A stretch of DNA of 12,893 bases from an uncultured Alphaproteobacteria bacterium (GCA_937950105.1 CALFEM010000630.1:1-12893), one strand, 5' to 3'. Counted from the first letter of the stretch, positions 1-7,594 are shown. A program made the numbers and translations. Notes: generated by a model from the sequence alone, not told the origin.

Positions 1-989
1 GCCACCGGACGCAGCAGGGGCGTGCCCATCGGCTTGAGGACGTACTCGACGTCGCCGTCGAGACCGTCGAGCGCGGACAGGCCTTCGATACGGCGGTCGG
101 GGCCGCGGCCGGCGATGAACACGAGCACGTCGACCGCCTCGGCGATCAGCGCGCGCGGAACGGTGACGACCGCTTCCTGCACGAGCTGCTCCAGGCGCAG
201 CAGGGCAGCGGGGATCGAGTTGGCATGCAGCGTGGTGATGCCGCCGGGATGGCCGGTGTTCCACGCCTTCAGCATGTCGAGCGCCTCGGGGCCGCGCACC
301 TCACCGATGACGATGCGGTCGGGGCGCAGGCGCAGCGTTGAGCGCACAAGGTCGGACAGCGCGGCGACTCCAGGCTTGGTGCGCAGGGTCACGCAGTCGG
401 GTGCGGCGCATTTCAGCTCGCGCGTGTCCTCCAGGATGACGACGCGCTGATCGTGCAGCGCGATCTCGGCGAGCAGTGCATTGACCAGCGTGGTCTTGCC
501 TGAGGACGTGCCGCCGATGACGACAATGTTCTTTCGCTCGATGATCGCGCCCATCAGCAGCGCGGACTGACGCGGCGACATGAGCCCAGCCGCGACATAG
601 TCGTGCAGTCGGAAGATGACGTCGGCCGGCTTGCGGATCGAGAAGCACGGCGCCGGCGCCACGGGCGGAACGATTCCCTCGAAGCGCTCGCCGGTCTCGG
701 GCAGCTCGGCGGAGACGATCGGTGCCTTGTCATAGACCTCGCGTCGCACATGGGTGGCGACAAGACGGATGATGCGCTCGGCCTCGGCGCTGCCAATGCG
801 CACGCCGCTGTCCTTGCGGCCATCGAGCGCGTGATCGATCCACAGACGGCCGTCGGGATTGAGCATCACTTCCAGCACGCCCGGGTCGGCGAGCGCGGCG
901 GCGATGCGCGGCCCGAAGGCGGTACGCAGCATCTGGCGCTTGCGGTCGTGCGCCTCCTGCGCGGGGTCGAAGGGGAGGGGCTCAGCCAT
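1..989 (-). CDS. trbB: TrbB, conjugal transfer T4SS ATPase (3' end beyond the left edge)
   Basis: This is the VirB11-like hexameric ATPase that powers assembly and substrate handling at the cytoplasmic base of a trb-type conjugative secretion system. My reading of the minus strand is open from the ATG at 989 to the window edge, giving 329 residues with no stop. Walker A is GGTSSGKTT at residues 159-167. An acidic box VVILEDTREL lies at 183-192, LRLRPDRIVIGEVRG at 219-233 forms the Walker B/arginine region, and the His box NTGHPGGITTLHAN is at 244-257. The start is supported by AGGAGG six bases upstream. The start overlaps the stop of the preceding CopG-like gene by 8 bp, which points to translational coupling in a traG-copG-trbB operon. 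Full-length family members are about 320-350 residues, so little is missing. trbC and further trb genes would be expected beyond the edge. Confidence 0.96.
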   Translation of the reverse strand, partial: MAEPLPFDPAQEAHDRKRQMLRTAFGPRIAAALADPGVLEVMLNPDGRLWIDHALDGRKDSGVRIGSAEAERIIRLVATHVRREVYDKAPIVSAELPETGERFEGIVPPVAPAPCFSIRKPADVIFRLHDYVAAGLMSPRQSALLMGAIIERKNIVVIGGTSSGKTTLVNALLAEIALHDQRVVILEDTRELKCAAPDCVTLRTKPGVAALSDLVRSTLRLRPDRIVIGEVRGPEALDMLKAWNTGHPGGITTLHANSIPAALLRLEQLVQEAVVTVPRALIAEAVDVLVFIAGRGPDRRIEGLSALDGLDGDVEYVLKPMGTPLLRPV

Positions 990-1530
990 GCAGGTCCTCC
1001 TGCCAGGGCGAGCTTTCCGTCTTGGTGCCGTCGGCTTTCGCGGCGGGCTTGGCCTCGACCGTGCCCCCGCCAGTCATCGCCTTCGCCTCGGCGAAATCAG
1101 CCTTGGCGAACAGGTCCGGATTGTTCTGCGCGATGGTCTCCAATACCTCGGAGACGAGGCGCTGATCCGTGCCGAGGCGCCGGCCGATCTGCGCCACGAA
1201 AATCTCGAACCGTTCCTTGCCGAGCGCCCGGGCCGCCCCTTGCTCGCTCATCGGCAGCGGCGGTGTGATGGTCAGAAAATAGCGGACGAACAGCGCCAGC
1301 GTCTCGGTGACGATCGCCATGTCGCGCTGGACGACAGCCGAACGCCGGTTGAGTTCGTCGAGCCGCCGGGCCAGGGCCTCGTCGACACCGGGCAGCTTCT
1401 TTGGGGACAGGCTGGCGGCCAGCGCCTCCTCGACCAGGGCCGATTTGGCGCCGTTGCGCAGGACGGCGATCTCGTCGAGCCGCTTGGCCAGATCGCGCGG
1501 GAGATAGAGTGTGTAGCGTCGTTTCTTCAT
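982..1530 (-). CDS. CopG-like ribbon-helix-helix protein of the traG-trbB operon
   Basis: A protein of about 182 residues. Its N-terminus, MKKRRYTLYLPRDLAKRLDE, has the basic beta strand and first helix of a ribbon-helix-helix (CopG/MetJ) DNA-binding fold, followed by a second helix near residues 25-45. The rest is mostly helical and charged, and the tail after about residue 145 is rich in Ala, Lys and Thr and probably disordered. Genes of this kind commonly lie between traG and trbB in alphaproteobacterial elements. I infer a role in operon autoregulation or oriT/relaxosome binding, but the sequence does not show which. I chose ATG 1530 because GGAG at 1545-1542 is 11 bases upstream; the in-frame TTG at 1539 is only two bases from that site. 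The traG stop lies just upstream, at 1554, and the C-terminus overlaps the trbB start. Confidence 0.85.
   Translation of the reverse strand: MKKRRYTLYLPRDLAKRLDEIAVLRNGAKSALVEEALAASLSPKKLPGVDEALARRLDELNRRSAVVQRDMAIVTETLALFVRYFLTITPPLPMSEQGAARALGKERFEIFVAQIGRRLGTDQRLVSEVLETIAQNNPDLFAKADFAEAKAMTGGGTVEAKPAAKADGTKTESSPWQEDLHG
990..1003 (-). promoter_or_regulatory. Hairpin sequestering the trbB ribosome binding site
   Basis: On the transcript the sequence GCAGG-AGGA-CCUGC forms a 5-bp stem with a 4-base loop, and the AGGAGG ribosome binding site of trbB spans stem and loop. It lies inside the end of the copG-like gene, so ribosomes finishing that gene would open it. I infer translational coupling. 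The structure is seen in the sequence; its function is untested. Confidence 0.4.
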
Positions 1531-1553
1531 GTGCGGCAAAGCTCCGTTGGCTC

Positions 1554-3524
1554 TTACAGGGGCACGTCGTCAGGGTCGTCCATGGGCGTGAATGATGGCT
1601 CGTCGGGCTTCTCGACGACGGGATCGTCGAATAGCGGCAGGCCCTTCACCGACATCCCCCGCTCGCGCTTCGGCTGGCGGCTGCGCGCCACCTGCTTGAC
1701 AAGCTCCCGCGTCTCGGACGCCGACTCGGGGCTGGCGCTCGTCTGCCGGTCCCACTGCCGCACGAGCTCGGCGTCGGTCGACCGCACGAGGTCGGACCAG
1801 GTGGCGGGTGCCGGTCGCGTTTCGGGGCGGCGGCCATTCCCGGCCGGCACGGGCAGGCGCCGCGTGGTGAAGTTGAGATCGCGGTAATGCTGGATCTTCC
1901 GAGCCCGGATCGGTGGCACACCGGAGATCATCACGAGCGCCTCCCGCGGATCGAGCTGCAGCACCTCTCCGGGTGTCATCAACGGCCGCGGGCTCTCCTG
2001 CTCGGCGATGGACGTGTGCGAGAGCCACATCGACAGGCGCGCGCCGGACAGGTTGCGCTGCGCGCGAAGCTCCGTCGACGTGCCGAGCGCATCCGACAGC
2101 CGCTTCGCCGTCCGCTCGTCGTTGGGCGCGAAAGCGACGCGCACATGGCAGTTGTCGAGGATGGCGTTGTTCTGCCCGTAGGCCTTGTCGATCTGATTGA
2201 GCGATTGCGCGACCAGGAAGGCGCGTACGCCATAGCCGGCGAGGAAGGCGAGCGAGGTCTCGAAGAAGTCGAGCCGGCCGAGCGCCGGGAACTCGTCGAG
2301 CATCAGCAGCACACGCGGCGTCGGCTCGCCCGGGCGCGGCAGCCGCTCGGTCATGCGCCGGCCGATCTGGTTGAGGATCAACCGCATCAGCGGACGCGTC
2401 CGCGAGATATCCGAGGGCGGCACGACGAGATAGAGCGAGACAGGCTTGTCGGGCGCCATCAGGTCGGCGATGCGCCAGTGCGAGCATGCGGTGTTGGCGG
2501 CGACGATCGGGTCGCGATAGAGCGAGAGATAGGTCAACGCGGTCGACAGCACGCCCGAGCGCTCGTTCTCCGCCTTGTTCCAGACCTCGCGCGCATGCTC
2601 GGCGATGGCCGGATGGACGATCGGGCCCGCGTCCGTGCCGAGGTGATTGGTCGTCATCATGATCTTGAGGGTGCGCTCGAGCGAGCGCGACGGCTCCGAC
2701 AGGAAGCGGGCCACGCCCGACAGCGTCTTGTCCTTCTCCGCGTACAGCACGTGCAGAATCGCCCCGACGAGCAGGCTGTAGGACGTGAGCTGCCAGTGAT
2801 TGCGGATCGGCTGGGCGCCCTCGGGATCGACCAGGATATCGGCGATGTTCTGGACGTCGCGCACTTCGTTGACGCCCTTGCGCACCTCGTCCAGCGGGTT
2901 GAAGCATGCACAATCGGGATCGGTCGGGTCGAACCGCAGGCACTCGGAGAACGTCGACCGCCAGCCGGCCGTCTCGGTCCAGTTCTCGCCCTTGATGTCG
3001 TGGACGATCGCCGAGCCCGGCCAGGTCAGCAGCGTCGGCAGAACGAGACCGACGCCCTTGCCCGAGCGGGTCGGCGCGACGGTCAGTACATGCTCGGGGC
3101 CGTCGTGACGCAGGTAGTGGCCGTCATACGTGCCGAGCACGACGCCCTTAGTGTCGAGCAGCCCGGCCTTGCGCAAATCCGAGATCGCCGCCCAGCGGGC
3201 CGAGCCGAAGGTTGCGGACCGTGCCTTCGTCCCGGATCGCCAGGCGGCGCCCCCCAGTGCAACAGCGCCGCTCGCGACCCCGCCCGTCGCCGCCAGGAGG
3301 CCGGCTGTGTTGAAGACGTGCGGGGCTTGGCGGTCGAAGGCCAGCCACCAGCCGAACAGCTTCCAGGGTGCATAGAGCGCGCAGCCGAACGCCTCGGCCA
3401 GCGGGGCGCCGAGGGCGGGCTGATACGCCAGCATGGCAGCCGCCCACTGCGTGGCGGCCCAGAGACCGCCAAGCGAGAGCAGCAGGGCGGTGCCGATCTG
3501 GAAGCAGAGTGCTCGTGCCGACAT
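1554..3524 (-). CDS. traG: TraG/VirD4-type conjugal coupling protein
   Basis: The type IV coupling protein: an inner-membrane ATPase that recruits the relaxase-DNA complex and feeds it to the trb secretion channel. It has 656 residues, the usual length for the family. Two N-terminal membrane segments are visible (about 7-35 and 71-95). Walker A is APTRSGKG at 150-157, and Walker B is within LLMLDEFPALG at 406-416. The VAQSLNQID stretch near 438-446 is characteristic of TraG/VirD4. The C-terminus after about 555 is hydrophilic and variable. Start ATG 3524 is supported by GAGG seven bases upstream. It heads the traG-copG-trbB cluster. Normally a relaxase gene lies directly upstream, but here there is a non-coding gap and then a MarR operon, so its DNA-processing partner is not in view. 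Confidence 0.97.
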   Translation of the reverse strand: MSARALCFQIGTALLLSLGGLWAATQWAAAMLAYQPALGAPLAEAFGCALYAPWKLFGWWLAFDRQAPHVFNTAGLLAATGGVASGAVALGGAAWRSGTKARSATFGSARWAAISDLRKAGLLDTKGVVLGTYDGHYLRHDGPEHVLTVAPTRSGKGVGLVLPTLLTWPGSAIVHDIKGENWTETAGWRSTFSECLRFDPTDPDCACFNPLDEVRKGVNEVRDVQNIADILVDPEGAQPIRNHWQLTSYSLLVGAILHVLYAEKDKTLSGVARFLSEPSRSLERTLKIMMTTNHLGTDAGPIVHPAIAEHAREVWNKAENERSGVLSTALTYLSLYRDPIVAANTACSHWRIADLMAPDKPVSLYLVVPPSDISRTRPLMRLILNQIGRRMTERLPRPGEPTPRVLLMLDEFPALGRLDFFETSLAFLAGYGVRAFLVAQSLNQIDKAYGQNNAILDNCHVRVAFAPNDERTAKRLSDALGTSTELRAQRNLSGARLSMWLSHTSIAEQESPRPLMTPGEVLQLDPREALVMISGVPPIRARKIQHYRDLNFTTRRLPVPAGNGRRPETRPAPATWSDLVRSTDAELVRQWDRQTSASPESASETRELVKQVARSRQPKRERGMSVKGLPLFDDPVVEKPDEPSFTPMDDPDDVPL

Positions 3525-3587
3525 GGCCGATCCTCACGAACGCGCGAAGGCGCTGTTGCGTGATCAGGATGCGGCCGAGTGCACCGC

Positions 3588-3655
3588 GCCGTGAATGGGG
3601 AAACGCGGGGAAAAGAGGGGGGTCGCGGGAAGGGCAAGGAGGAGGCGGGAAGGCG
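3588..3655 (-). terminator. C-rich, G-poor transcript segment; possible Rho utilisation site
   Basis: After the MarR stop, the minus-strand transcript enters a nearly pure pyrimidine stretch with runs such as CCCCCC, CCCC and CUUUUCCCC and very few G residues. This is the composition expected of a Rho loading (rut) site, and I see no U-tract hairpin in the gap. The opposite strand has the matching G-runs at 3597-3600, 3607-3610, 3617-3622, 3627-3629 and 3632-3634, so a G-quadruplex is also possible. It would insulate traG from the MarR operon. The composition is seen; the function is inferred. Confidence 0.35.
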
Positions 3656-3723
3656 ACGCTTGGCAGTGGCGCATCGCGCATCATGAGGCGCGCGATCGTT
3701 CTCTAGCGATCTGGCCGCGACAT

Positions 3724-4263
3724 CTACGAACCACTCGCTCGGCGGCGCGCACGCCCGATCGACAAAGGCGCGCCAGCCGAAATCTCGCCTGCACATTCCG
3801 TAGCAAGCTCCCGGCTCTTGCGCAGGAACTCGGCGATGAGCTCAAGCTCCTTCGCGCCGTACGTCGACCACAGCGCGAACATGCGTTTCTGGATAGGGCT
3901 GTAAACGGCTTCGATCGGCTCGACGGCCTCGGGCCTGATTTCGACCAACACGCGGCGCCGGTCCTTCGGATCATCGACCCGCCGCACGTAGCCCGCCCGC
4001 TCCAAGCGGTCGATCAACGCGGTCATGGCGCCGGACGTGAGCCCCGTCGCACCACAAAGCTCGCCAGCGGACACCCTAGTATTCAAAAAGATTAGATCGA
4101 GGCACTCGAGATCGGTCGTGTGCAGGGCAAAGCGCGAGGCAATGATCTGGCTGGTCATCACGCTCTGCGCGCCAAGCTGCCTGACTTGCAGCCCGACCTC
4201 GGCCAAGAGATCTTTGTGCTGCGAGGTCAAATGCCCCTGTTGGCCCTGCCGTCGTCGCGCCAT
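3724..4263 (-). CDS. MarR-family transcriptional regulator
   Basis: A winged helix-turn-helix regulator of about 179 residues. The core is clear: SAGELCGATGLTSG and the following recognition helix AMTALIDRLERAGYVRR, then the wing with DPKDRRRVLVEI, which is the MarR signature D-x-R-D/K-x-R. Helices before and after would form the dimer interface. MarR proteins usually repress their own operon and release DNA on binding a small phenolic ligand or on oxidation; no ligand can be read from the sequence. It follows the membrane-protein gene in one operon. I prefer ATG 4263, with GAGG nine bases upstream. An upstream GTG at 4278 gives a GTGA overlap with the preceding stop and is a real alternative. 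A palindrome in the operon promoter (4759-4781) is its probable operator. The C-terminus is short and basic. Confidence 0.9.
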   Translation of the reverse strand: MARRRQGQQGHLTSQHKDLLAEVGLQVRQLGAQSVMTSQIIASRFALHTTDLECLDLIFLNTRVSAGELCGATGLTSGAMTALIDRLERAGYVRRVDDPKDRRRVLVEIRPEAVEPIEAVYSPIQKRMFALWSTYGAKELELIAEFLRKSRELATECAGEISAGAPLSIGRARRRASGS

Positions 4264-4274
4264 GTCTTTCCACC

Positions 4275-4727
4275 TCACCCGATCCGCACCTCATTCGCAA
4301 ACGCCATCAACATTGCTGCGCAGGTCAAGACATCGAGCGGCAGCCGCCAACGACTCCGCCGCGCCCAACGAACAGCGCGCGTCTCTTCCTCTGCAGTTGC
4401 TTCAGTACGCTCGAAGGCTACGGCCTTCGGTATGAAGTCGAAGGCGGACCAGAGCCGCATTGAGACGTGGCTCGCCAGTGCGAGCAGGAGCCAGATGCGG
4501 ACTGCCGGCGCGCTCCACGCAGCGACCAACGCAACAACCAGTCCGACTTCGAACGCCACGTGCGCCGGTATCCAGAACCGTCGCCGTGAAATGCCGCCAC
4601 GACCAGGTTGCACGATGTCGAACCGGCGCGGCCAAGCCTTGTCAACTACGGACACCTCATAGAGGCCGCCGCCGAGGCTGATCAGGGCGAGCGCACACGT
4701 CGCCGCGACAATGCCGCTCACAAGCAT
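4275..4727 (-). CDS. Four-helix membrane protein of unknown function, co-transcribed with MarR
   Basis: I do not recognise the family. The 150-residue product has four likely membrane segments, at about 1-22, 53-71, 76-93 and 129-147. Between the first two is a polar loop with GLYEVSVVDKAWPRRFDIVQ and GISRRRFWIP, and a charged stretch lies at about 105-128 (ERTEATAEEETRAVRWARRS). The overall look is of a small integral inner-membrane protein, perhaps related to DUF1772-like families, but this is only an impression. Start ATG 4727 has GAAGG nine bases upstream. The stop overlaps the possible GTG start of the MarR gene, so the two are translated from one message. The pairing suggests that the MarR ligand and this protein act in the same process, for example efflux, detoxification or membrane stress. 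Confidence 0.75.
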   Translation of the reverse strand: MLVSGIVAATCALALISLGGGLYEVSVVDKAWPRRFDIVQPGRGGISRRRFWIPAHVAFEVGLVVALVAAWSAPAVRIWLLLALASHVSMRLWSAFDFIPKAVAFERTEATAEEETRAVRWARRSRWRLPLDVLTCAAMLMAFANEVRIG

Positions 4728-4758
4728 GAGAGAGTGCCTTCAAGGATATCAATATCTA

Positions 4759-4781
4759 TATCATCAAGATACTTGATGATA
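4759..4781. promoter_or_regulatory. Probable MarR operator: perfect 10-bp inverted repeat overlapping the -10
   Basis: TATCATCAAG-ATA-CTTGATGATA is a perfect inverted repeat with 10-bp arms and a 3-bp centre. MarR dimers typically bind palindromes of this size, often with ATCAAG/CTTGAT half-sites. It covers the -10 of the operon promoter. A related sequence (catcgtcaagatg, 4786-4798), matching one half with its centre at 10 of 13 positions, covers the -35. A smaller repeat, GATAT-CA-ATATC, follows at 4745-4756. Together they suggest cooperative autorepression. Confidence 0.6.
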
Positions 4782-4794
4782 AATGCATCGTCAA
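4766..4794 (-). promoter_or_regulatory. Sigma-70-like promoter of the membrane protein-MarR operon
   Basis: On the minus strand, TTGACG (4794-4789) is followed after 17 bases by TATCTT (4771-4766), about 40 bases upstream of the ATG at 4727. Both hexamers fall inside the repeated operator-like sequence described separately. The match to a housekeeping promoter is good at -35 and fair at -10. Confidence 0.6.
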
Positions 4795-5391
4795 GATGTG
4801 GGAGTTTCCGTGGCGGTCTTGGCGGCTGACCCGCCCGCCGGGGGTTGGAATCGCTAGTCTTTCTCCGTAGTGATCGACCAATCCACGCGGACACCGTTCG
4901 GTGATGAACGGTTCCTCTCTCCTCATGGTGTTCGCGGCTGTCTCCGTAATCGTTGGAATTGTGTTTGTCATTTCCGCCTGAGACGCGACTTTCCCGGATC
5001 ACACCAGACGAAGTCGCGGAATTCGTCGTCGCGCAGCTGGACTCCAGGCAGTTCTTGCGGCAGCGGCCGTTCGTTGGTCATTCAATAACATGGAGCATTT
5101 GCGAAGTTGCGCCGTTGCGCTCTGCACTGGCCGCCTTGACTCACAACGGTGTGGCCTTTGCGTCTCGGTTCGCGCCTCGAACGCTTCGCGGCGATGAGTC
5201 GGCCTCGGTCGACACAGTTCCTGAACCCGCGTACATCCGGCTTCTGCATCTTGCCCCGCGCCGCGCTCAAATCACACAGAGCGAGCGCCGCACGAGCGAC
5301 CGCAGGCTCGGCGACCGTTACTATGGAGGGGTGAGAGGGTGTAAGCGATGGAAACAGAGGGTCGGCGTCAACAACTCGTCATCACCATCTT
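4782..5391. other. Stretch without a recognisable gene between the parB-like gene and the MarR operon
   Basis: About 610 bases. The right part of the MarR promoter occupies its low end. I found no convincing coding region. Open frames exist on both strands (for example plus 4953-5471 and minus 5082-5270), but they lack a clear ribosome binding site and their products resemble nothing I know. Base composition is somewhat more AT-rich than the flanking genes. It may be decayed sequence left where the usual parA/traF/relaxase block is missing. Confidence 0.5.
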
Positions 5392-5426
5392 CGCGGCTGG
5401 CATGGCTCCGAAGCCTTCCAGCCGCG
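5392..5426 (-). terminator. Strong hairpin just after the parB-like stop
   Basis: CGCGGCTGG and CCAGCCGCG form a perfect 9-bp stem. Inside it, after a small internal loop, GGCT and AGCC pair around a 4-base loop. It begins 16 bases after the TAA at 5443, in the direction of transcription. No U-run follows, so it may act as a transcript 3'-end stabiliser or a non-canonical terminator of the ardC-parB operon rather than a classic intrinsic terminator. Confidence 0.55.
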
Positions 5427-5442
5427 TCAAGTTCGCCGGGAA

Positions 5443-7161
5443 TTACGCCGGGGCGCGCGTTCTCGTGGTGAGCGCCCGCTGCGTATACCCGCCCTGCGGG
5501 AATCGTATGTAGAGCGGCAGCCAGCCCTCCACCTTGGTCCGGCCGTCCCCGGACAATGCCTTGCGGATGATGGCCTTCTTTTTGGTGCCGGTGTCGGTGA
5601 GATAGCCTGCAGCCGCCTGCGCGCCGATGACCTCGCCCAGCATCGCGCCGACAGCCTCCCTGTCGCGGGCAAGCTCGAAGAAAGTCTCGTCCGGCTGCCA
5701 GTGCTTGCCGACATCGACTGCGAGCGTCTCGCCCAGCGTGTCGATCAGCGTCGTGCCGCTGGCCAGCGCCTCGGCCATCACCACGGCGACAAGGCGCATG
5801 ACCTCCTTGTCGGAGAGCGCGATCAGCTTGGCGAGCACGTCGGCGGTGCGCGCGCCGCTGGCGTCGTCGGCGATCAGCGGGCCGTCCGGCTCGTTCCATC
5901 CGAGCAGCTGCCGCGCGGCCTCGCGCTCGGCGGCGAACGCCGTCTGGCTCGGCAGCGCGGACAGCGCCGTGGCAATCGCCTCGCTGGCGGTCTGCTGGCG
6001 CTCGGGCTCGATCCGCCAGCGTGACGCGCCCGCGATGACGTGCGCCAGCATCAGCCGCAGCGCGAACTTGGGCGCGTTGGCAACGGCGAGCCGCACGGCG
6101 CTGTGGCGGACGAGATCGATGTAGTTGGCGAGCGGCGCGCTCATCTCCGGCCGCTCTGGGCGCGCGGCGTCATCGGCGCTCCCGTCGCCCGTCTCGCCAT
6201 CCGCCGCGCGCAACACCTTCCGCGCCACCGCGCTCGGCAAAAGTCCCTTGTGAACCGTGACGCGGCCATTGGGCTCGACCTCGATGAAGGCCGCGCCGCC
6301 CCTGGCCTTGGGCACGGCCTCGTGGCCCCACGCCTGGAAGCGCTCGGCGGGGCCGATCACCTGCACGGCCTGCCAGCCCTTTGCGGTCAGGTCATCGCGC
6401 AGCTCGGCAATAGCCGCGTTCTGCAATCGCCAGAACTGCTCGGCATCGCAGAAGAAGCGCTCGTCACCGAACAGATCGCCTTTGATGTCGCCGCGATACG
6501 CGGCCTCGTCGAACAACGCGGACGACGTCGCGATCTCTGCGCCGCCGAGCAGCCACGCCTTCAACTGCCAGCGCGGCGGCGGTGCGGCGTCCGGATCGCG
6601 CAGCAGCGCGACATAGGCCTTCTGCCGCTCCTTCTTGGCGAGTGTCAGCAGCTTCAATGTCTCGCCGTCGATCTCGCCCGCACGATAGAGCCGATGGATA
6701 TCGGGGATCAGGCGGGCCAGCGCCAAGCGGCGGCGGACTATCGCCGACGTGATGCCGAAGGCGTCGGCAATCTCGTCCTCGGTGCGGCCCTTGGCGAGCA
6801 TCGCTGCAAAGGCGGTGTACTGGTCGAGCTCGTCCATCGGCAGGCGCTCGACGTTCTCGGCCAAGCTCGCTTCTATGGCCGTCGCGTCGTCGTCCGTCTC
6901 GATCACGATGCAGGGCACGTCGTCCAACTTGTTTGTATCTGGCTCGGCGTCATGCGCGATCTTCTCCAGCGCCTTGAAGCGGCGCTTGCCGCCGATGACC
7001 TCGAAGCCGTTCGTGTTCCTGCGCACGATCAGCGGTTGCAGCAGGCCAATCGAGCGGATCGAGGCGGCGAGGCTGTCGATGGCCTTGGGGCCGTGCTTAC
7101 GCACGTTCAGCGCGGAGGCGTGAAGGTCGCCAAGCGGAAGATGGGTCAGCGAATGCGGCAT
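5443..7161 (-). CDS. ParB-like nuclease-fold/HTH protein of a conjugative element
   Basis: A protein of 572 residues with a ParB/Srx-type N-terminal domain at about 5-105. It has LQPLIVRR, the box GGKRRFKAL at 57-65 (variant of GERRxRA) and AENVER at 101-106. A helix-turn-helix follows at about 127-151 (TEDEIADAFGITSAIVRRRL). The remaining 400 residues are far longer than in a chromosomal ParB (about 300 total) and have no motif I recognise. Such long ParB-like proteins recur beside ArdC and DUF3768 genes on alphaproteobacterial plasmids and ICEs. No ParA is in the window, so classical partition is unproven; a regulatory, stabilising or DNA-entry role is equally open. ATG 7161 has AGGAG seven bases upstream. 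It is the last gene of the ardC-led operon and is followed by a strong hairpin. Confidence 0.92.
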   Translation of the reverse strand: MPHSLTHLPLGDLHASALNVRKHGPKAIDSLAASIRSIGLLQPLIVRRNTNGFEVIGGKRRFKALEKIAHDAEPDTNKLDDVPCIVIETDDDATAIEASLAENVERLPMDELDQYTAFAAMLAKGRTEDEIADAFGITSAIVRRRLALARLIPDIHRLYRAGEIDGETLKLLTLAKKERQKAYVALLRDPDAAPPPRWQLKAWLLGGAEIATSSALFDEAAYRGDIKGDLFGDERFFCDAEQFWRLQNAAIAELRDDLTAKGWQAVQVIGPAERFQAWGHEAVPKARGGAAFIEVEPNGRVTVHKGLLPSAVARKVLRAADGETGDGSADDAARPERPEMSAPLANYIDLVRHSAVRLAVANAPKFALRLMLAHVIAGASRWRIEPERQQTASEAIATALSALPSQTAFAAEREAARQLLGWNEPDGPLIADDASGARTADVLAKLIALSDKEVMRLVAVVMAEALASGTTLIDTLGETLAVDVGKHWQPDETFFELARDREAVGAMLGEVIGAQAAAGYLTDTGTKKKAIIRKALSGDGRTKVEGWLPLYIRFPQGGYTQRALTTRTRAPA

Positions 7162-7216
7162 GACGGGTCTCCTTCCATTGGGGAGAGGTTGAACAATTGG
7201 TGCGAATGAGCCGGGG

Positions 7217-7591
7217 TCAGTAGTCGCTGGCGAGCATCAGCGTCAGGACGCGGACGACATCCGGTGCGAGCTGGTCCTCTGCGCCGTACGTCAGCGAGGC
7301 ATCGGCGTACGTATCGATCTTGAAGAAGAAGTGCTCGCCCGCGTGCTCGAACGCGCCGAAGTCGTGCTCCCCCCAGGGATCGTTCTCGGCCGTGAAGGCG
7401 TCGAACCGGCGCAGGGCGAGAATTACAGCGGCCAGGGTGTCGGGCGGCATCGCGGCAACGGCGGCGGTCATCACGACGTGTCCGCCGAGCCGGTCGCGCC
7501 GCAACGCATCGTTGCGGGCGGCGATTTCGGCCGCGCGGGCTGCATCGGCACTGGAACTTGCCATTGCAGATGTTGGGGCTTGCTGTGTCAT
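7217..7591 (-). CDS. DUF3768 family protein
   Basis: A 124-residue protein that I assign to DUF3768 from its core. The core includes DRLGGHVVMTAAV at about 33-45, then ALRRFDAFTAENDPWGEHDFGAFE, FFFKIDTY, and a C-terminal VVRVLTLMLASDY. The function of the family is unknown. It is a small soluble protein found almost only on mobile elements of alphaproteobacteria, next to ArdC- and ParB-like genes, as here. The N-terminal 25 residues are Ala/Ser-rich and probably disordered. ATG 7591 lies 3 bases after the stop of the upstream 64-residue gene, and GAGGAGG in that gene's last codons serves as the ribosome binding site, so translation is coupled. Confidence 0.93.
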   Translation of the reverse strand: MTQQAPTSAMASSSADAARAAEIAARNDALRRDRLGGHVVMTAAVAAMPPDTLAAVILALRRFDAFTAENDPWGEHDFGAFEHAGEHFFFKIDTYADASLTYGAEDQLAPDVVRVLTLMLASDY

Positions 7592-7594
7592 GGC

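Noticed and set aside
1887..3563. 558-codon open frame on the plus strand opposite traG
   Set aside because: It is antisense to a full-length, motif-complete TraG. High GC in third positions keeps the opposite frame open; the product is Arg/Gly-rich with no recognisable domain.
3681..3720. Short inverted repeats (GATCG/CGATC) after the MarR stop as an intrinsic terminator
   Set aside because: A 5-bp stem with an 8-base loop and no U-tract is too weak; the C-rich tract further on is a better candidate.
4953..5471. 172-codon plus-strand frame in the gene-poor stretch
   Set aside because: No clear ribosome binding site, no recognisable motif, and its end runs antisense into the parB-like gene. 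It could be a remnant but I cannot support it.
6040..7209. 389-codon plus-strand frame opposite the parB-like gene
   Set aside because: Antisense shadow of a coding gene in GC-rich DNA, with low-complexity composition and no domain.
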